64,000 nucleotides of DNA, taken from the NCBI GenBank assembly GCA_036971475.1, contig JBAIZL010000005.1, positions 62,516,155 through 62,580,154 on the forward strand, read 5' to 3'. The DNA is from Prosapia bicincta (Eukaryota > Arthropoda > Insecta > Hemiptera > Cercopidae). Shown piece by piece: positions 57,701 through 61,812 of the stretch. A program made the position numbers and the translations under genes. The notes under the pieces were generated by a model. The model was not told the origin of the DNA, ran no database searches, and worked only from the letters and a program-made list of their open reading frames with translations. How positions within the stretch are numbered: position 1 is the stretch's first letter; the number at the start of each line of letters is the position of its first letter.

Positions 57701-59380
57701 TTATGTTAATCAAATTGGACTTTAGAAAAACCAGATGTGAATACTTATTTACAAGTATTTACACAGATTTGCAATGTTGAAATACCTTGAGCAGAAACTT
57801 CCACAAAGTAACTCTTAGATCAAAAGATTATCAAAGCTGTCTAGTACACTAGTCTAGTTTACACTATTTGGCCATCATCAGTGACTCTGAGAAAATAAAA
57901 ACTTACAGGCTATCAAAAACTATACAAACAATCCATAAACAAAAACCTAGTAATTAGTAAAATCCTCTAAACTGGTTAATGAAGTTGAAAAGACACATTA
58001 ATCTTTAACCCCTGGATAGGTAGTAATGAGTCTTTCTCACAACTATGAGTGTTTTTATTGAAGTACTTTGACTAAACAGATTGGGCTGACTTACAGTCCT
58101 TCTAGGTAAGGTAGAAAGTCAGTGAAGAATTAGTAGCCCATGTGTAAACACTGCAAAGGAATCTGTTAACCATTCCTATAGATACAATTTCTGAACTGTA
58201 CCGAGTCAAAACTACTCATTGTTACTCTATGTAGGATTTCTACCTTAAGTTAGAATTATTGAGTATTTTTACACATATTTATTGGTCTCTTCAATGAACG
58301 ATAATAATGGCATTGACACAATTATTGGCAAGCCTCATATGATTCTAAGACACTATCAAAGAGACGTAGATAGTTTTAATTGGATGATATAAATTTTTAT
58401 TTTATTTTGTTAAATTTTAAAGCATGTTAATGAAATACACACAAAAATATCTAAAAATGTGTACTGTAATCAGAAATATATAGTAAGTACAAATTTTTTA
58501 CCTTTGTTCCAACACGAAATTTTAATGCCGTTGTTGTGTTGGTGTTTATGTATGTGTGTGTGTTGGTGTGTGTGTGTGTGTGTGTGTCTGTGTGTGTATT
58601 TTCATCATGTTTTATCATAACAAACATGTAAAAACATTCATTAAACATTTATTATTTACCTTAACATTTATTTGAGGAATTTATGTAAATTTTTAGGTGA
58701 AACTAAAAATACTTTAAAGGTGGTATCAGTTGTAACATTCAAGATAAATGACACTCATATAAAAAAATTTAAGAAATTAAGTAAAAATTGCAAGTAGTAT
58801 AAAACACCTTCTTTAAAATCAGACAAAGTAATTTAATCTGCTTATTTTTTCCACAAAACAGTGCTGCTGTACTGGAAATAGAAGACTATACATATATAGG
58901 TTTTACTCTTGAAAAGAGAGAACACTGTGACCATAGTCAGGCCACACGCAAGCAATATTTGTAAGAGCATAATTAGAAAAATTAAATTTATAGCTCTAAA
59001 GTACATGTGTGGCAAATTTGAAAAAAAACATTTTTATCTGTTTAGCCTTACGTTTGATCCACTTTTATCCATGTGTTGTATTATTAAAATATCATACATG
59101 CTATAATAAAAAACCTACTCACATATTCAAAGCGATCTTTGCAAAGTTGAGCCAGCAGATGAAGTGATCCAAGCACAGTAAACCAGGCACACCACATGAT
59201 GACTTCATCCATAAACTGCACATTTATGACACCGAAAACAAATATAAACTTGTAGAATACAAAGTTCCAGAACTTATCTTTGAGGTGTTGCTGTTCCGAC
59301 ACTCGGAGTTCTCCAAACACTAAGCGTTGTATGAATTTTCCAAGCAGAATCAGCATGCAGTATGCCATATTGATGACAGT
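19197..59380 (-). CDS. AMFR: AMFR/gp78-like ER E3 ubiquitin ligase (8 exons, 5' exon missing)
   Basis: Coding exons 59123-59380, 49623-49778, 43721-44034, 39559-39669, 33534-33691, 31687-31805, 24736-24938 and 19197-19365 join in one frame to 495 residues plus stop. Family knowledge: AMFR is a multi-pass ER-membrane RING E3 that works with UBE2G2 and p97 to ubiquitinate ERAD substrates. Seen here (numbered from the first exon found): hydrophobic segments at about 1-20, 39-58, 60-78, 98-124 and 176-220; RING cysteines/histidines C259, C262, C274, H276, H279, C282, C293, C296; CUE domain about 373-415 with a FPHLP motif; a basic E2-binding-like helix about 455-485 after five consecutive Glu. 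Human AMFR is 643 residues, so roughly 80 N-terminal residues and the C-terminal tail are unaccounted for. The terminal p97-binding helix is not seen. Introns are filled with transposon debris; none disrupts an exon. Start codon not located. Confidence 0.93.
19930..20770 (-). mobile_element. Tigger/pogo remnant with one terminus
   Basis: The right terminus reads inward as ACAGTAATACCTCGTCTTAT near 20,768. A degraded minus-strand transposase follows: KTFPGFKASKERFTVICGAN, FLLVDN, IFLPPNTNNLFQLIDQGVIK, then GQSWNEISQTTLNGV with a frameshift before it. The N-terminal DNA-binding half and the other end are missing. It lies in the last AMFR intron. Confidence 0.8.
21020..22690 (-). mobile_element. 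Penelope-like element B with inverted terminal repeats
   Basis: The ends 21,020-21,190 and 22,440-22,690 are inverted copies containing ATTTTGAAGCC, CCACAGTCATAAATCCAT and CCAGTAGAG-G/T-GTTAG. Between them lies a broken RT/GIY-YIG frame on the minus strand. The right terminal repeat is related to 49,315-49,592. Confidence 0.82.
21170..22464 (-). pseudogene. PLE B reverse transcriptase/GIY-YIG pseudogene
   Basis: Segments in order: 22464-21982 with FDIKNLYTNVPIEQTL, DGLPMGSPISGILAEIF and YYHRYVDDILILY (RT fingers and palm intact); 21936-21730 with NFLDLTITK and IYRKPTTTGT; 21673-21431; then, in another frame, GIYKLTCNDCPSYYIGQTGR near 21,400. At least three frame breaks. The catalytic VDD and the GIY-YIG residues are retained, so decay is recent to moderate. 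Confidence 0.88.
22691..24735. other. AMFR intron sequence, nothing firmly recognised
   Basis: Minus-strand open frames at 23,145-23,726 have a faint piggyBac-like flavour, but I could not support it. Confidence 0.35.
24736..24938 (-). CDS. AMFR: AMFR exon G (CUE domain)
   Basis: 203 bp, phase 0 in and phase 2 out. It encodes the ubiquitin-binding CUE domain: VQQLFPHLPLSVIIEDL, then TRSIELTVENVLDG and VAPLPT, which align with the human CUE. A Pro/Thr/Ser-rich tail follows. Acceptor TTTATCTCAG; donor GTAAGT. Confidence 0.92.
24939..26084. other. AMFR intron sequence, nothing recognised
   Basis: AT-rich with short unsupported open frames. Confidence 0.4.
26085..26845. mobile_element. Possible Tigger-type MITE, ~760 bp
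   Basis: Left GATCCCTTGTTATTCAC-like and right end read inward as ACCCATCGCTATTTGCGGG resemble degraded pogo/Tigger termini (usual form CCCTCG-TATTCGCGGG). No transposase inside. Weak case. Confidence 0.35.
27536..29869 (+). mobile_element. Tigger/pogo element, 2334 bp, TA duplication
   Basis: Inverted ends CAGTACAGTCTC-G/A-CTAATCC with TA at 27534-27535 and 29870-29871. Internal sub-terminal blocks GTCCGG and TAATCCGGAC also mirror. It carries a plus-strand transposase pseudogene and sits in the AMFR intron between exons F and G. Confidence 0.92.
28046..29595 (+). pseudogene. Tigger/pogo transposase pseudogene
   Basis: From ATG 28046: a stop after 13 codons, then an HTH region (KLQALFRIDGGESLTKIA ... 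GVGKQTVSDWKK) broken by frameshifts. The CENP-B-like second DNA-binding domain runs to about 28,440. The catalytic region follows: FNADETGLNYKMFP (first Asp), VILIDNAP (second), PEHDRG at the third position, with many stops. The C-terminus ends KNITDFFH, the usual tail of this family. Confidence 0.88.
29944..31272 (-). mobile_element. Mariner-like element, 1329 bp
   Basis: Ends AAGGGTCTGGCAATAAAACC and, inward from the right, CAGAGTCCTGCAATAAAACC, with TA duplications at 29942-29943 and 31273-31274. It starts 74 bp from the right end of the pogo element. Confidence 0.88.
30057..31153 (-). pseudogene. Mariner-like transposase pseudogene
   Basis: ATG 31153 opens MAWLGEHRSFVVEYFISNGG, continuing to IATQRAFRIKFELGQHDRVP (N-terminal HTH), then stops and frameshifts. 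Near 30,400: WFQQDEATSHTSRHSMEMLR with the second catalytic Asp. A frameshift then gives PDLSP-stop-DFFFFG, where Cys before the third Asp has become TGA. It ends at the 30057 stop after a GGHHLVDI block. Confidence 0.85.
31687..31805 (-). CDS. AMFR: AMFR exon F (linker before CUE)
   Basis: 119 bp, phase 1 in and phase 0 out. It encodes SRYVSWLPSFSVEVTHAQL and ends SQLDAMARQ, matching the human WLPSFSVEV and LNAMAHQ segments. Donor GTGAGT directly after CAG; acceptor GTTTCAAG. Confidence 0.9.
32515..33152. mobile_element. Penelope-like element C, internally inverted
   Basis: 32,515-32,990 is the minus-strand 3' region of the same family as PLE A (C-terminal nuclease sequence, terminal repeat, hammerhead). 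After about 33,000 the same C-terminal coding segment reappears in the opposite direction: 32,745-32,892 is the inverse of 33,003-33,152. Confidence 0.82.
32583..32630 (-). ncRNA. Hammerhead ribozyme with intact core (PLE C)
   Basis: Minus strand: AGACA, CTGATGA, A, GATCG-loop-CGATC, GAAA, TCGTTC, TGTCT. Core CUGAUGA and GAAA are exact, stem I is five perfect pairs (AGACA/TGTCT), stem II five pairs. Stem III is short and imperfect (ATCGTT), which is the usual weak point of PLE hammerheads. Confidence 0.72.
33534..33691 (-). CDS. AMFR: AMFR exon E (second half of RING)
   Basis: 158 bp, phase 2 in and phase 1 out. It opens with SCLQSWLEQDTSCPTCRLAL, completing the RING ligands C282, C293 and C296, and ends in NHFFHFDG. 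Acceptor GTGTTTGCAG; donor GTAAGT. The split RING and the FHFDG-S/R junction match family structure. Confidence 0.94.
33926..34275 (+). mobile_element. Penelope-like fragment with inverted ends
   Basis: Inverted 29-bp ends containing AGACTTTTTGTTAACTAAAA flank a plus-strand PLE C-terminal coding piece (LNTLEQYEIYRHSNTHEN, HRSHILYGHITS) and a hammerhead-like fold. RT and the nuclease core are absent. Confidence 0.78.
34186..34221 (+). ncRNA. Degenerate hammerhead-like fold
   Basis: GAGG, ATGAAGA, AGTC-ataa-GAC, AAAA, ACGTT, CCTC. Stem I GAGG/CCTC and the overall order fit, but the core has C to A and GAAA to AAAA changes. Confidence 0.45.
34365..34445. repeat. AT-rich (TA)n tract
   Basis: Imperfect followed by perfect TA repeats. 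Confidence 0.85.
34686..35214 (+). mobile_element. Internally deleted mariner (DD34D), 529 bp
   Basis: Ends CAAGGGCT and, inward from the right, TAAGGGCTATTCC, with TA at 34684-34685 and 35215-35216. Only the C-terminal half of the transposase remains. Confidence 0.8.
34777..35115 (+). pseudogene. Mariner transposase C-terminal remnant
   Basis: FLHNNTRPHSFKQTTDLLQE, then SLCDYHFFMHMKK and ELKDAVIGWLRS. The second catalytic Asp of the usual HDN motif is Asn; the third (CDYH) is kept, 34 residues later. The first catalytic region is deleted. Confidence 0.82.
35215..37510. other. AMFR intron; PLE terminal scrap at 35845-35985
   Basis: 35,845-35,985 carries GTAGAGGGTTAGCTTCGTAA and TTTTGAAACGCGTC, the terminal-repeat sequence seen at 8413-8680. 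The rest is unrecognised, apart from a possible Tigger-type end at about 35,253. Confidence 0.5.
37511..39488 (+). mobile_element. Tigger-like element, 1978 bp, TA duplication
   Basis: Ends CAATAGAACTTCTCAAACTC and, inward from the right, CAGTAGAACCTCTCAAACTC, with TA at 37509-37510 and 39489-39490. It is the best-preserved transposon in the window; the transposase needs only a few repairs to be read through, and its right end is 70 bp inside the intron after AMFR exon D. Confidence 0.93.
37687..39151 (+). pseudogene. Tigger-like transposase pseudogene
   Basis: Open from about 37,687 with the end of the first HTH (RDESVNNIALDLNIGRSTV); the usual N-terminal 25 residues are missing. The CENP-B-type DNA-binding domain follows (FYEQFKDEGEPGFTASNGWL). 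A stop at 38142 precedes YNADETGLKFRML (first Asp). After an A-tract frameshift near 38,490: LLILNNSTTH, with Asn in place of the second Asp, then PPNVTSLCQPKDLGALAALK (third Asp). It ends in an acidic tail and SITGFLKRLQ. Confidence 0.9.
39559..39669 (-). CDS. AMFR: AMFR exon D (first half of RING)
   Basis: 111 bp, phase 2 in and phase 2 out. It carries DNCAICWEKMESARKLPCTH followed by LFH, i.e. six of the eight zinc ligands up to H279. Acceptor TGTTCAAG; donor GTATGT. A Tigger element ends only 70 bp into the downstream intron (39488). Confidence 0.93.
39670..40949. other. AMFR intron, nothing recognised
   Basis: 39,960-40,210 is slightly GC-richer with no recognisable structure; otherwise AT-rich. 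Confidence 0.35.
40950..41450 (-). pseudogene. Probable mariner transposase C-terminal scrap
   Basis: A minus-strand frame shows PYIPYLPSNFCFFPKQWLG, a worn form of HPPYSPDLAPCDFFLFPKLK, then TNKGIQENVTGFYK as in mariner C-termini. Catalytic Asp residues are not retained and no ends were found. Confidence 0.45.
41640..42575 (+). pseudogene. piggyBac-type transposase remnant
   Basis: 41,665-42,033 reads FTVSELKMFVGFYLFMGSIK, then KTDRIYNIPILKKCMNQGRY, matching the N-terminal part of the piggyBac DDE domain. After a gap, LSNQMLYLS with GKNKTALHDLRIEVIGDLL and a DNLVSNYLE end appear in changing frames. The central catalytic region is deleted and no TTAA ends were identified. Confidence 0.7.
42603..42785. 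mobile_element. Foldback with hammerhead-like arms, ~183 bp
   Basis: Inverted arms run from ACACACAACTTCTAACCACA to its inverse, with an AATATTTTTATTCTAG block and a hammerhead-like sequence in each arm. Distal arm sequence is shared with 18,090-18,130. No clear target duplication. Confidence 0.7.
42642..42680 (-). ncRNA. Hammerhead-like fold
   Basis: Minus strand: CTGAGGA, TAGTTAC-ttt-GTAGCC, GAAA, TGTACCC. Core and GAAA are intact; stem III (ATGTAC-C) is degraded relative to the copy at 18,054. The opposite arm (42,706-42,750) has CTCAGGA and AAAA, i.e. a decayed core. Confidence 0.55.
42786..43720. other. AMFR intron, nothing recognised
   Basis: No supported feature. Confidence 0.4.
43721..44034 (-). 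CDS. AMFR: AMFR exon C (last membrane segments and pre-RING helix)
   Basis: 314 bp, phase 0 in and phase 2 out. It encodes the segment from CVLLKVRTLHTLLRYA through HMLLWSNIFLSMASLVICM to RRIKKHRNYLWVL, closely matching AMFR. Acceptor TTCTTTCAG; donor GTATGT. The last two bases AG join C of the next exon to make Ser243. Confidence 0.92.
44509..44550 (-). ncRNA. Hammerhead-like fold, left end of PLE E
   Basis: TGAG, TTGACAA, AGGGA-cacatc-TCC(A), GAAA, CGGCCGTC, CTCA. Stem I TGAG/CTCA, stem II four pairs, stem III ACGG/CCGT perfect, GAAA kept; the core reads UUGACAA instead of CUGANGA. Confidence 0.6.
44565..45460 (-). pseudogene. PLE E RT C-terminal part and GIY-YIG nuclease
   Basis: Open over 262+ codons: NFLDLTI, IYRKPTSTNM, then GVYKLTCSLCPSFYIGQTGR with the downstream Arg and Glu (SFYTRYQEH), and YTTEQYEIYRHFKLHPTQIL near the end. 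The nuclease looks intact, but RT fingers and palm are missing because the element switches strand at about 45,463. Confidence 0.87.
45465..45715 (+). pseudogene. PLE E RT fingers fragment (opposite strand)
   Basis: NIPIPETIEIVKNMLIDTNT, then LTRLITSQNYFTYNNTFYNQ and NGW, the part of RT before the catalytic LPMGS block, joined abruptly to the element's C-terminal residues HPHPNLCKP. Confidence 0.82.
45730..45771 (+). ncRNA. Hammerhead-like fold, right end of PLE E
   Basis: Inverted partner of 44509-44550, with an unbroken GGGA/TCCC stem II, GAAA, perfect ACGG/CCGT stem III and GUC cleavage triplet. The same two core substitutions (C to U, G to A) are present, predicting loss of cleavage but retained shape. 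Confidence 0.6.
46193..47590 (+). pseudogene. Degraded Tigger/jerky-type transposase
   Basis: Opens MSGKHKSLTKKFLKLKF with stop, then RRQGLSVWQLAENFKIGKTQ, an HTH of the pogo class, then GISFKVICGE and YNLTNETIFFF at the first catalytic position (Asp to Asn), ending in HFINLDENLCTVENHDDIRH. Many stops; termini not found. Confidence 0.7.
47737..47994 (+). mobile_element. Tigger-type terminus, body truncated
   Basis: CAGTAGAACCTCGATAATTC followed by GATTAACCCGAAAATGCC is a left-end Tigger signature, pointing right. The body is cut off at the TA array; its partner end is not in sight. Confidence 0.5.
47995..48056. repeat. (TA)n microsatellite
   Basis: About 30 TA units. Confidence 0.95.
48057..48530. 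repeat. Dispersed PLE-terminal-type repeat, uninterrupted copy
   Basis: Contains TTCTTGATATTTTACGTTAT, the CCACCACTAAGTGCAATAAT block of 2951-3073 and the arm seen at 4541-4827, all inverted relative to those. It shows the state of that locus without the mariner. Near 48,395 the order ATTGACAA, ACCAC-tgt-GTGGT, GAAA, TATATC is hammerhead-like with a decayed core. Confidence 0.75.
48580..48776. repeat. TA arrays alternating with 43-bp spacers
   Basis: Three TA tracts (48589-48612, 48652-48676, 48718-48776) are separated by two near-identical spacers containing TTCTTGATATTTTACGTTAT and AGTTACAAAAATTACTAA. The spacer start matches 48,057, so it is a local amplification of the repeat edge. Confidence 0.85.
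48777..48868 (+). pseudogene. C-terminal tail of Tigger-type transposase
   Basis: MLKRMLDETASKNYKTPTQQ, TITSFFSRK and stop: the SITxFF end typical of Tigger proteins. Nothing upstream of the TA array belongs to it. Confidence 0.55.
48888..49294. mobile_element. PLE-type foldback, interrupted
   Basis: Same layout as 50,610-51,028: a tail starting AGGTTAGTTCTAGTAGA, then diverged inverted arms ending in CTAGTCCAAAATTCCT. The apex between arms was hit by a 74-bp insertion (49105-49178). Both arms are more diverged than at 50.6 kb. Confidence 0.75.
49105..49178 (+). mobile_element. 74-bp PLE tail insertion with 10-bp duplication
   Basis: Flanked by ATTTCAATAG at 49095-49104 and 49179-49188. The insert starts AAGTTTCTTGATGTAATCAT, identical to the tail of the unit at 8413 and extending a short way into its arm. 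An extremely truncated, non-coding insertion. Confidence 0.82.
49315..49592 (-). repeat. PLE terminal repeat, family of PLE B / 8413 unit
   Basis: Contains ATTTTGAAGCC, CCACAGTCTTAAATCCAT and, at the right, the inverse of the AAGTT-G/T-CTTGATGTAATC tail. It ends 30 bp before AMFR exon B's splice donor (49623). Confidence 0.72.
49623..49778 (-). CDS. AMFR: AMFR exon B (transmembrane helix), GC donor
   Basis: 156 bp, 52 codons, phase 0. It begins LSFSPTTPGWSH and ends AFMAAE, both conserved in AMFR. The acceptor is TTATAG. The donor is GAG followed by GCAAGT, so this intron is GC-AG rather than GT-AG. The next exon begins CVLLKVRTLH, giving the expected family join AAE-CVLL. Confidence 0.9.
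49779..50595. other. AMFR intron, nothing recognised
   Basis: No supported feature. Confidence 0.4.
50751..50787 (-). ncRNA. Hammerhead ribozyme, intact core (left arm)
   Basis: Minus strand: TTGA, CTGAAGA, AGATCA-tgt-TGATC, GAAA, TATT, TCAA. Core CUGANGA and GAAA are exact; stem I TTGA/TCAA; stem II five pairs; stem III the self-complementary ATAT with an AUU cleavage triplet. Confidence 0.72.
50884..50920 (+). ncRNA. Hammerhead ribozyme, intact core (right arm)
   Basis: Exact inverted counterpart of 50751-50787. Both strands of the unit therefore carry one hammerhead in the sense of their own 5' to 3' reading, each directed outward. Confidence 0.72.
51043..52509. other. AMFR intron, nothing recognised
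   Basis: No supported feature. Confidence 0.4.
52790..54108 (-). mobile_element. piggyBac element, 1319 bp, internally deleted, TTAA duplication
   Basis: TTAA at 52786-52789 and 54109-54112. The right end reads inward CCCTACAACTGGCAATCGCC and has a GC-rich subterminal repeat GAGACGGCGAC / CGCCGTCTTACACGG. The related repeat at 56017-56020 shows the empty TTAA site. Confidence 0.88.
52796..53775 (-). pseudogene. piggyBac transposase pseudogene
   Basis: An acidic N-terminal piece (LTSSDIRELLECDSDDADSW) is joined by an internal deletion and frame change to GYDPWQKVRLLLDHMNAAMK. All three catalytic Asp contexts remain: ISIDESLIGM, VFTDNWYTKL and NHNMGGVDNSDKS. Stops near 53,200 break the frame; the end shows a cysteine-rich C-terminal finger (RVCAICVDKKDLKRVK, YWCPG). 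It may be mobilised in trans but makes no enzyme. Confidence 0.9.
54261..55779. other. AMFR intron; unrecognised open frame at 54374-54661
   Basis: The 95-codon plus-strand frame has no family resemblance I can name. Confidence 0.3.
55780..56110 (-). repeat. PLE-terminal-type repeat with empty TTAA site
   Basis: Diverged copy of 52,510-54,260 without the piggyBac: AATATTAATATTATTTTATA, then TTATTATTAATATACTAGCA around TTAA 56017-56020. Confidence 0.7.
56111..57085. other. AMFR intron, nothing recognised
   Basis: No supported feature. Confidence 0.4.
57086..57165. repeat. Inverted repeat, ~33-bp arms
   Basis: Arms around TTACAATGAAAATATTGG and CCAATATTGTCATTGTAA with the GAAAGAACACAATA core mirrored; short AT apex. 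Confidence 0.8.
57434..57575. repeat. Foldback with hammerhead-like core
   Basis: Arms TACACTTTTGGTTTTAACTT and its inverse near 57,575. The left arm, read on the minus strand, gives CTGACGA, then CCAAGTGCT, GAAAATATTAG: core CUGANGA and GAAA present but stem II barely pairs. Confidence 0.6.
57576..59122. other. AMFR intron; short (TG)n at 58549-58600
   Basis: A short imperfect GT tract; nothing else supported. Confidence 0.5.
59123..59380 (-). CDS. AMFR: AMFR exon A (first exon found; transmembrane region)
   Basis: 258 bp, 86 codons, phase 0 at both ends. It starts after a TTTCAACAG acceptor and ends before a GTGAGT donor. It encodes the membrane stretch including FGELRVSEQQHLKDKFWNF, a signature of the family, and ends at CKDRFEY, which continues directly into LSFSPTTPG of the next exon. 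The family residue before the first Thr should be Trp from a preceding exon, which I could not find. Confidence 0.93.
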
Positions 59381-60839
59381 CTGTTGAAAAACAAAATACA
59401 AAATTTATGTTAACTGTAGGAATTAAAAATTTGTTGGTAATATGAATGCAAAGAATAAAGTTTTTGGGGAAATATTTCTAACAATCAAAAATTCTAAGGA
59501 ATAATATTGTTTTATCTTGTGTTACAGTATCTAAGTGCTCGTTTAATTTGGACTACTTTAATTTTCTTACCAATAAAGAAAAATTAGTTACCCATCTCAC
59601 CCATGTTATAGTTTATTGTTTTAACATGGGATAATTCAAGGAAAATTTATAACACATCTAAGACTTCAACAATTGTTGCTTAATGGCAAGTGGATTGTAT
59701 TTTAACTATGCTGAAATATTTGAATCTTTTGTACCAGGGACAGTATTTCACACTATCTCTTTCCAAACTATGGCAAAAATCTCTGCATAAAATAAATGGT
59801 GAAATTGAACTCGTATTTGCAAATTAAATGCACAAAAAGTTTACCTACACTTAAAAAATGTTTTTGATTGAAAAATGCAACAAATAAGACTGTAATTTTT
59901 CAAAGGCTTTTTTTAGTTAAATAAAAGTGGTTGATTTGCGAGTTGGTTTTATTTTTGCAAGCTAGTCCCTAAAATTTTGTATAACTGTTTTGTCAAAAAA
60001 ATAAGCTAGGGAATTAACGCAAGATACTATTGGTCTCAATGGGACATCAGTCTTGTGTATTTTCGGAAGTCAACTGTACCTGACTTGCAAAGCAACCGCT
60101 TTTATTTAACAATAATCTTTGAGTGTACATAATTAATAATGCTTTTTAAAATTTTGAAGGTGTATATTTTTGGTATTTTAAAGTAGTCGACTTCTAAGTA
60201 TTCTAAACATATCTATTTTAGCATTAATACAGTGTGTATTAAAATTTAATGGACAAAATATTCAGTTTGAAGTTCTAAAACGTATAATGTACATTAACAT
60301 TAAAAAAATTATCAAGCATATTTTATCTATATTTAATATCCTAAGTTATAAAAATGGAGTTTAATCCATGACTCTTCAATTTCATACTTTATTCCATATT
60401 TTTTTCAATAATAGATGGACATTTCTTATTAGCCCTTCCATCAAAGTAGTATTGCTAAAGCAGGATATGGCTTACAGATTTGGTTTCAGGATATTCTCAA
60501 CTCAAGCCGGTTCAGACTTTAAAAAATCGGCCTTAAATATAAAATTTTCTGAAAATATTGGTTTAGCGCAACTCTGATTTATACCTCTGGTCCGATGTTT
60601 AGATCTTTTAACAATATCCCGGGCTTTAGTCACGTAATCTAAAAGATTGATCCTTTGCAACAGGTGATACTGTATTTGGAATCAGCTGTTTATTACAATC
60701 TGTTTTTAAAAACAAATGATTTTGCAGAATCAATTTAATACATACGGACTTTAATCCTTCAGGTAAGTACAAAATAAATATCACTGGATTAGAAATACTT
60801 AATAACTTCTCTCAGTACTGGTACAAGACACTAAACAAT
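59381..60839. other. Upstream of AMFR exon A, nothing recognised
   Basis: Searched for a preceding AMFR exon ending in Trp at phase 0; no convincing candidate. Confidence 0.35.
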
Positions 60840-61340
60840 CTGAACGGTTCGACTTCACGCCATACCTTGCACAACAAAGTAATACAGATTTTGTAAGACG
60901 CGAGAATCCATAATGCAATTCGACAGTCTAATGAAACGTTACCCAACCGAAGCAACGGCAACGTGTCCAGGATACTGACGGCTGTGTGAATGCAACGCGC
61001 GTAGATTGTCAGATTGTTCTGAATAGGCCTACCTAATTACCTACGGATTAAGTAATCCGGCCAATAGGTATGTCAATGTCTAACTGTATGTCGGTATCGA
61101 GGCAAGGCACGAAACCGGTTCAAGAAACGGAACCCGTTGTGAAACGACGACCTTGAACCGCTCTCCGCGCCATAAACAAATACGGTAAGGTACGTAACAT
61201 AAGTGGCAAAACAGCTGTACGTTAACTCCAATTAGGCCGAGTGCTGCATAAACAGGGTAATTGTCGATTATCCAGACTTCTACGATATTCCCGGAAAAAA
61301 ATGATGTAGGTATTACTACATCACTCTGTTGCACCCTGTC
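60840..61340 (-). promoter_or_regulatory. CpG-richer stretch upstream of AMFR exon A; possible promoter/5' exon
   Basis: This block has noticeably more CG dinucleotides than the surrounding AT-rich DNA and lies 1.5 kb upstream of the first AMFR exon found. It has minus-strand open frames, but none resembles the AMFR N-terminus, so its role is inference only. Confidence 0.2.
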
Positions 61341-61414
61341 AACACTAGAGTTTTGTTTTACCTGCTAGCAGTGTGTGAAGCTCCTGATCAATATGTTACA
61401 CACAAGCCCTTCAG

Positions 61415-61812
<398 letters not shown>

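Noticed and set aside
61080..61334. Minus-strand open frame as AMFR exon 1
   Set aside because: It lacks any of the expected N-terminal motifs and shows no donor joining at phase 0 to the exon at 59380. A second open frame near 60,860-61,040, with AAG before GTATGG, has a usable donor but ends in Lys where the family has Trp.
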